Source: Voacanga thouarsii (taxonomy: Eukaryota; Streptophyta; Magnoliopsida; Gentianales; Apocynaceae). Taken from it: DNA of 64,000 nt. The notes below the pieces were generated by a model. That model searched no databases, was not told where the DNA came from, and was given only the letters and a program-made list of their open reading frames with translations. A program made the translations under genes and the position numbers. The stretch is taken from assembly GCA_026120185.1 (NCBI GenBank), contig JANUWF010001622.1, forward strand, positions 1,550,001-1,614,000. The letters are read 5' to 3'. Positions 58,910-64,000 of the stretch are shown piece by piece (the stretch's first letter is position 1; every line of letters starts with the position of its first letter).

Positions 58910-60360
58910 TTAAACAGCAAGTTGCTGTTGTTGTTGTTGATGGGATGATTCATCTTCATTGAAACATAAGTGGAGCTTTGATGATTTTCCCACATACAAG
59001 GAGGATTCTTCTAAGTGCATTGTCGGCTGCAACAGCATCTCTCTTTGGAGATAGGAACAATAGGTGTGAAAAGTTGTGGGAGTCACATTCAAGTGGAATC
59101 CCAATCCAAAAAGCAAATCCACTTCCAGGAAGTTCATTTCAGTTGTGCTGATTCCTCCAACCTTAGCATAGTAAGCATTGTTGTAATACCTGAAAATTTT
59201 GAACCACAAAAAGTTATTGTTAGCAACTATTTACGAACATCTTGGTTTAGGATTTGTATTTTATCAAGAACTTGATCTTGATCTTAATTACCTTCAACTA
59301 TTTTACCTTATCAACAACATTATAAGTTCAACCTCGACCACCTAGGCTACCTGTCCACTAATTATATGTACATGGGAATTTAAGTAAACCATGATGCCGA
59401 AAGGCTATAAGACAATGGTAGCAGTCAAACAAGGCTTTAAAGAAGCAGGGTTCGTAGATCTAGATGTTAAATTCCAAACTTGTTTTCTTGGGTTTTATGA
59501 TTTCTGATGGGGTGAAAGTCTGTAAAGCTGGACCGTAGCTTTCAGCAATAATTGTAAAAGTCTTGACCGTGCAACTAACAAATTCAGAATCTGCCCTTTA
59601 TACCCTCCACCGCACTTTTTGGTTGGCTGTCTTTCAACTGAAGCTCAAAAAATATACAAAAATGGAAACGAATTATCGAGCTGGATTTTATGTTACTGCA
59701 GGAAGAGCTTGATTTACCATGTCATGTGAATTGTTAAAGAAATTACATTAGAAACAATCCTAATTATCAGATTTTCCCAAATTTAGAATTCTGAGTTACT
59801 CAAAGCATTTTGAAGAAAATATCTCTACAACCATTCCAAACAAAAGATTCAAGATTCAAGAAATTAAGCCAAACCCAGATCAGAATTCGAGAATCAGAAC
59901 TGAATTATCAAATTATCAAATTCAAGAACTCCATGTTCACCACTGGGGATGGTGGGGGAAGGAATGAATTCAGTGGCCCAAAGCAGAAGATCATCAAAAA
60001 CACTAAAAGAATTACGCTAACTTACCTATCGTCCATGAATTTTGCAGCAACCATGACACTGGTGATGAGCAGGCGGTGAACATTGAAAGAATTGATGGGC
60101 AAAGCGGGTTGGCGCTGAGTGAACCGATCAAGATAAATGTAAGCCACTATGAAGCAAGACGGGCTACAATTGGCATACCTGAGAATTCTCTCCAGGTAAT
60201 TCTGAATTGAGATGGTTGGCCTAGTGAGGCCATGAAAGACAGAGATTTTCTGCGGCTGGAATCTCCGGTTGAGATCGTTCGACTCCGCCGCTCTTTGAAG
60301 CAGCGAAGAGAGGAAGGTGATGAGCTTGGACATCACAGTGGGACTCTCCAGCTCTGCCAT
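58910..60360 (-). CDS. CYCU4: U/P-type cyclin (CYCU4/CYCP4-like)
   Basis: Two exons on the minus strand, 60360-60026 and 59189-58910, with an 836-bp GT-AG intron splitting an Arg codon (AG|G), giving 204 aa. The start MAELESPTVMSKLITFLSSLL fits CYCU4/CYCP4 proteins. An upstream in-frame ATG at 60390 lies about where transcription should begin, so it was not used. The cyclin fold spans about residues 50-155: SIQNYLERILRYANCSPSC, then FIVAYIYLDRF, NVHRLLITSVMVAAKFMDD, YYAKVGGIS and EMNFLEVDLLFGLGFHLNV. A low-complexity tail contains a Gln run. These cyclins bind A-type cyclin-dependent kinases and are linked to nutrient (phosphate) and growth control. The frame is complete and the length is normal. 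Which of the CYCU4 members it is cannot be decided here. Confidence 0.93.
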
Positions 60361-60414
60361 TGTTGGTGAGGCGTTTTGAATGGAACACACATGCCTTTTG
60401 ATGTTGAAATGAAA

Positions 60415-60426
60415 TTTATATATAAA
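60415..60426 (-). promoter_or_regulatory. TATA box of the cyclin gene
   Basis: The minus strand reads CTTTATATATAA, 55 bp upstream of the chosen ATG at 60360. Confidence 0.6.
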
Positions 60427-60721
60427 GGCATTTCTTTTTTTAACTCGGCGTAAGTAACAACCTGTAAGATGGTCGTTATTCTGGTATGTAATTTCTGTTG
60501 ACGAAAATGCCCTTGGGAATTTGAATTATTCCTTGCAAGTCCATCCAACACCCAATGTCCTTTTTGACTTCAAAAGTTTGTGGATTGAGTTGGATCATGG
60601 ATGTTTGATTCTTTAATTTAAACTCAAGTATGTAAAAGAGGGAAAGATTCATTACGTTGGGTTAATGAGTGCCCTCTTTTTCTCCCTTCAAAAGTTAAAA
60701 TTTAAAAAAAAAATAATAATG

Positions 60722-61088
60722 TGTTATGAATTATTGGAATCTCCATTAATTAGTGGAGGCTCCACTAATTATGGATTTATGTGAATTATTAGAAGATTTT
60801 TATGGATGTCCACCATTTAGTGGAGACACCATTAATTGAGATTAGTTGAAGATGATGTATGCCATGATGTATTTCACTAATTAGAGCTCTATAAATAGAG
60901 CTATTCTCTAAGCTTGTAATACACCATCATTTTGTGAAAGAAATATTAGTGAAAGAAATATTGGAGAAAGAATTGTGAGAGAAAGAAAGAGAGAAGTTTG
61001 AAGAGAAATTCTTGTGCAAAGAATAGTTAGAATTTTCTTAGTGTGTAGTGTGTATATTTTATTCTAACACTACCCTAATTTTATAACA
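60722..61088 (+). repeat. 5-prime LTR of Copia-3
   Basis: Same TGTTATGAATT start, 11-bp palindrome (60748-60770) and TATAAATA box (60890-60897) as Copia-2. Confidence 0.92.
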
Positions 61089-61989
61089 CGTTATCAGCAC
61101 GAGTCTCTGCCGTTATTAAAGCCAGAAGACAGGTACGCATTTATTGATCTCGCTAAATTCGAATTTGTAGCCATTGATATTTCGAAAAAAAATTATATGT
61201 CATACAAAAATGCATCTAAATGCTAAAAAAAAGGAGATCCATATGTCATGTGGATAAAAAGAAAGATTTGACCACCTGAAGATGGTCGTACTACCCACTA
61301 CATGGTATGAATGGTTGCACCTGAAGTTGCAAGATTGTAAAACCGTGAACTCCGTGATGTATAAAACTACATCTTAGTTAAAAATTTTACGGAGAAAAAG
61401 TTATCGATGAAGTTATATTGGAGAAGACATTCTCCACTTTTCATGTTCTACGAGTAACAATATCGAGAAAAAGGGTATCCAAAATTGACGACTTTAACAT
61501 GAGTTATTATTGAGAAATCATGAAGCCGGATGAAGCGGCTCAACGAGCACTCCCGAAGTGAATGTCGTTGGCTCCAGTGAAGCCATCGTTATAGTCGTAG
61601 TTGTGGCGGTGGCCGTGGTTATGGTCATGGACACACTCGATATTTCCCTTATCACGGAGAAATACGGCCACCGAAGTGGAACGAGAAAAGATAATAAGGG
61701 AAAAAGATATTTCCATTAATAATAAGCATCACATCTTTTATTCATATCAATAGTGTTCATATGAACTTGATGATACATGCATATAGTTGCTCTTTTGTAA
61801 TTGAGTGACAAATGTAAGATGAAGGTTTGTAATTGTTCTTTTTCAATATTTACATTAGAGGATGACAAACAATTAGTAATTATGGACTTCGACTCCTCTT
61901 TTTCGACATCCTCCTTCTTTTCTTTCCCCTTTGAGCCGGCATCGAGACTAGTAGCGAGAATTAGCAGTAAAATTACTGCGAAATGAGTC

Positions 61990-62790
61990 TTAAGATTTTA
62001 TGATCTCCTTAAGTTTATTATATTTCTTATTATATTTGGCCTTGAAGCATGCTTGTCTCAATTTACGTGTTTGGTCTTCTAACTGCGTATTAGGACTTTC
62101 TTCCACCAACTGTTTTTCACATTCCAGATATCGCAATGGCTTCTTTTAATTTCTTCTCGACCATATGTCCTCCTTCTTCTTTATTTTGCATATCCTGTAA
62201 ATCGAAGTGATATCATCGATTATTTACTTATAAATCTTTCATAGTTTCATACTTGCAAATTATAAGTATGTATGAGAGAGAACACTGGACATTCTTGATT
62301 ATGGTCTCCAAGCTCACCAACTTCTGTGAGGCCATCGACGAATTCCTAACTCCCTACATCTTTTCTTGAGACAGAGTTATGCCAATATTCAATTCTTTGG
62401 TTGCGCTCTTGATTGGTAGGTAAAAGTATTGCGAAATTGTTTCTCTTGATAGTGTCTGGGAGTTATTGCCCTTCTTCTCTCTCTGCCTCTTAATCATCTT
62501 CTTCTCCCCAAGAATTTTGTCTGCAATAATATCTTGAACTTCGATATTATGCATTTCATGAGTACTTACTCCAACTTCGTTGTCAAGACCACTCATTATT
62601 TCTCCTAGAAAAATAAAATAATATCAGTAAAGGTAATACCATTCAAAATCCATGTTTAAATGGATAATAACCTGGAATCATATTACGGCTTTGTTCAAAA
62701 TCCATTAGAGAGTAGAATGGATCATGCACAAGCATATCCTCATTCAAAGGAATAGCATCAAGAGGAACGAGTATCAAAAGCGAGTCTCTT
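61990..62790 (-). pseudogene. RKD-type RWP-RK transcription factor pseudogene
   Basis: Minus-strand remnants in gene order. About 62790-62673: PLNEDMLVHDPFYSLMDFEQ, an RKD-like acidic N-terminal part. A short intron with ttttctag acceptor (about 62672-62607) follows. 62606 to about 62360: SGLDNEVG, then QTLSRETISQYFYLPIKSA and TKELNIGITL, the RWP-RK domain start. After a one-base insertion: KRCRELGIRRWPHR, the RWP-RK core. After a one-base loss: LVSLETIIKNVQ. A decayed intron to about 62210 and a C-terminal part (QLEDQTRKLRQACFKAKY) end at TAA 61992-61990. RKD proteins are plant DNA-binding regulators of egg-cell and germ-line identity. The two frameshifts and a stop near 62110 make this copy non-functional. 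Confidence 0.82.
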
Positions 62791-62932
62791 GTAGGGGTAG
62801 ATCAACTTGGTCCAAAGCGAGTATGTTCAAAACTTCCATCGATTTACATAAAAAACAAACCAATAGAGAGTTTAATTTCATTATCAAGCACACTAAAAAC
62901 AAATGGAAGCCATCAAAGGTATCTCACCTGAA

Positions 62933-63095
62933 ATTAGGAGGAAGCGGTTGGTTTGAAAAGGAAAACATATCAAAATCTTACTGCGTTCGAATTAGGCGAA
63001 GCGGTTGGTTTGGAAAGGAAAACATATCAAAATCTTACGTGTTCGAATTAGGCGAAGCGGTTGGTTTGGAAATGAAAATACATCAACATCTGCTG
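62933..63095. repeat. Short tandem repeat of about 57 bp, 2.8 units
   Basis: Units 62933-62990 (58 bp), 62991-63046 (56 bp) and 63047 to about 63095 (partial) share attaggcgaagcggttggttt and aaaacatatcaaaatctta. Unit lengths are not multiples of three, so a coding repeat is unlikely although one frame stays open across it. Confidence 0.85.
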
Positions 63096-63209
63096 CAAAA
63101 ACTAAGTCAAAATTTGACCATGTCTCAAATGAATTACGAGTCTCCATATCTCGCTTTGTGATTTTTGTTTTTGATGTTTACTAATGATCGATAACCGATA
63201 TATATATCG

Positions 63210-63212
<3 letters not shown>

Positions 63213-63241
<29 letters not shown>
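63213..63241. repeat. TA microsatellite
   Basis: About 14 TA units next to a tatatatcgata stretch, in the foreign segment of Copia-3. Confidence 0.9.
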
Positions 63242-63408
63242 CTGTATGAGGAAGAAGAAGAGGTAGATGGTAGGTAGAGGGTCGGAGGAGAAGAAAAGAC
63301 AAGAAAGGAAGATGAAAAGTCGGTATCGGGAAAAGTGAAAAAAAAATAGATATTTTTCTTGACATTTCCTGCTTGTCATCATTTTCTTATATTTATTTTC
63401 TTATTCTC

Positions 63409-64000
63409 TTATGAAATCATTATTCCCTAAATTAAGGGGAGAACAGAAACAGTACAAGAAAGATCGTGATTGGGCAACATCATTAAATTATCTTGATCCG
63501 CATACAAGCACATGTGAACTTGAAGTTCAAAAGATAATTCATTTGTAAAGCATTGCAAATCAAATGCCAGACGCTTTTGTTGACTCTAGAAGAGTAACAA
63601 AATCGCATATGCCAGCTATAAATGCTCCTATTCGAATTGAAGTTCCAGTAGAACAAAATATTATACCTATAGCTGCTGAGCCAAAAGCATGCCAGAAGCA
63701 TGGCCGACCTCTTGGTTCTAAAGATAAAAATCCTCGAAAGAAAAGAGGATTAAATGACCCAGAAGATCATATTGAAGAAAAGAATGATAAAGACCAAGAG
63801 AGAACTGATGACAAAGAACCAGAAGTTGATGAAAGTAACACTGAAATTTCTATCAATTATACCACTTCCGGTAGAAGTTGGAATCGGATAGAAACTGTTA
63901 TTGATAATATATTTGCATATAGTATATCTCTTAATGTTACACAGGATAATGATGATCCTGAACCAATATCAGTTGATGAATGTCGGCATAGAAAAGATTG
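63409..64000 (+). pseudogene. Copia-3 pol fragment (integrase C-terminal linker to RT start)
   Basis: Aligns with Copia-2 33915-34505 nearly base for base. Some positions where Copia-2 has short deletions are intact here (for example near 63685 and 63820), so the two copies decayed independently. It carries PRKKRGLNDPEDHIEE and the start of the RT region DECRHRKD at the window edge. A stop near 63546 breaks the frame. Confidence 0.85.

Larger units (their letters stand above)
60722..64000 (+). mobile_element. Copia-3, decayed relative of Copia-2, runs off the window
   Basis: LTR 60722-61088 (367 bp, very close to the Copia-2 LTRs), then CGTTATCAGCACGAG and a heavily deleted gag (61130 to about 61710) that matches Copia-2 up to about 32240. 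The match resumes at 63409 with Copia-2 position about 33915 and continues to the window end (integrase-RT linker and start of RT). The missing 1.7 kb (protease and integrase) is replaced by 1.7 kb of foreign DNA with an antisense RKD pseudogene. The 3-prime end is not in the window. Confidence 0.88.

Noticed and set aside
63102..63382. Minus-strand frames with Tyr/Ile repeats
   Set aside because: Translation of the TA microsatellite and neighbouring GA-rich DNA.
1..64000. CRISPR arrays, rRNA, tRNA or bacterial operons
   Set aside because: No regularly spaced direct repeats of that kind and no rRNA-like blocks were seen, and the genes are spliced plant genes. tRNA genes were only scanned for by eye; a tRNAscan run would settle it.

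Overview
This is a transposon-dense stretch of a flowering-plant nuclear genome, most likely a eudicot. The evidence is AT-rich intergenic DNA, spliced genes with short GT/GC-AG introns, plant-specific families (U/P-type cyclin, ankyrin-PGG proteins, RKD/RWP-RK, SRC2-like C2 protein, LAG1-type ceramide synthase), chromovirus and Ty1/copia LTR retrotransposons, and Mutator-like elements (MULEs). Species cannot be decided from the sequence. There is no bacterial, organellar or CRISPR content.

Layout. 1-6117: a degenerate MULE (MULE-1; its left end lies outside the window) with a mudrA-like transposase on + and a convergent GRF zinc-finger gene on -. It abuts a small copia reverse-transcriptase remnant (6118-6448). 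6739-19212: a complete but decayed Ty3/gypsy Tekay/Del-type chromovirus on -, with LTRs of about 3.4 kb. 19213-22429: AT-rich intergenic DNA with three palindromic MITE-like elements. 22430-29358: an ankyrin-PGG pseudogene whose exon is split by a 5.5-kb copia element (Copia-1, perfect 5-bp target duplication). 29549-30901: a small Pack-MULE carrying an SRC2-like C2-domain gene copy, with a perfect 9-bp target duplication. 30985-36567: a copia element of another family (Copia-2), also with a perfect 5-bp duplication.

From about 37190 to 57270 lies a tandem segmental duplication. Each unit holds one intact ankyrin-repeat plus PGG-domain gene (464 and 463 aa). Copy A alone has gained two insertions: a 4.7-kb chimeric Pack-MULE (39880-44572) with fragments of a stomatin-like gene and a LAG1-type ceramide synthase gene, and a 7.2-kb MULE (MULE-2, 45788-52993). 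MULE-2 has a decayed transposase but an intact-looking two-exon GRF zinc-finger gene convergent to it. 58910-60360 (-) is an intact U/P-type cyclin gene. 60722-64000 is a decayed Copia-2 relative whose middle is replaced by an antisense RKD (RWP-RK) pseudogene.

How things fit together. Three cellular genes look functional: two ankyrin-PGG genes and the cyclin. The rest is a record of transposon activity. The most notable pattern is that both transposase-bearing MULEs have the same convergent layout (mudrA-like gene facing a GRF zinc-finger/coiled-coil gene), the topology of mudrA/mudrB in maize MuDR but with an unrelated second protein. Their terminal inverted repeats share a common architecture with the C2 Pack-MULE and several MITE-like elements.
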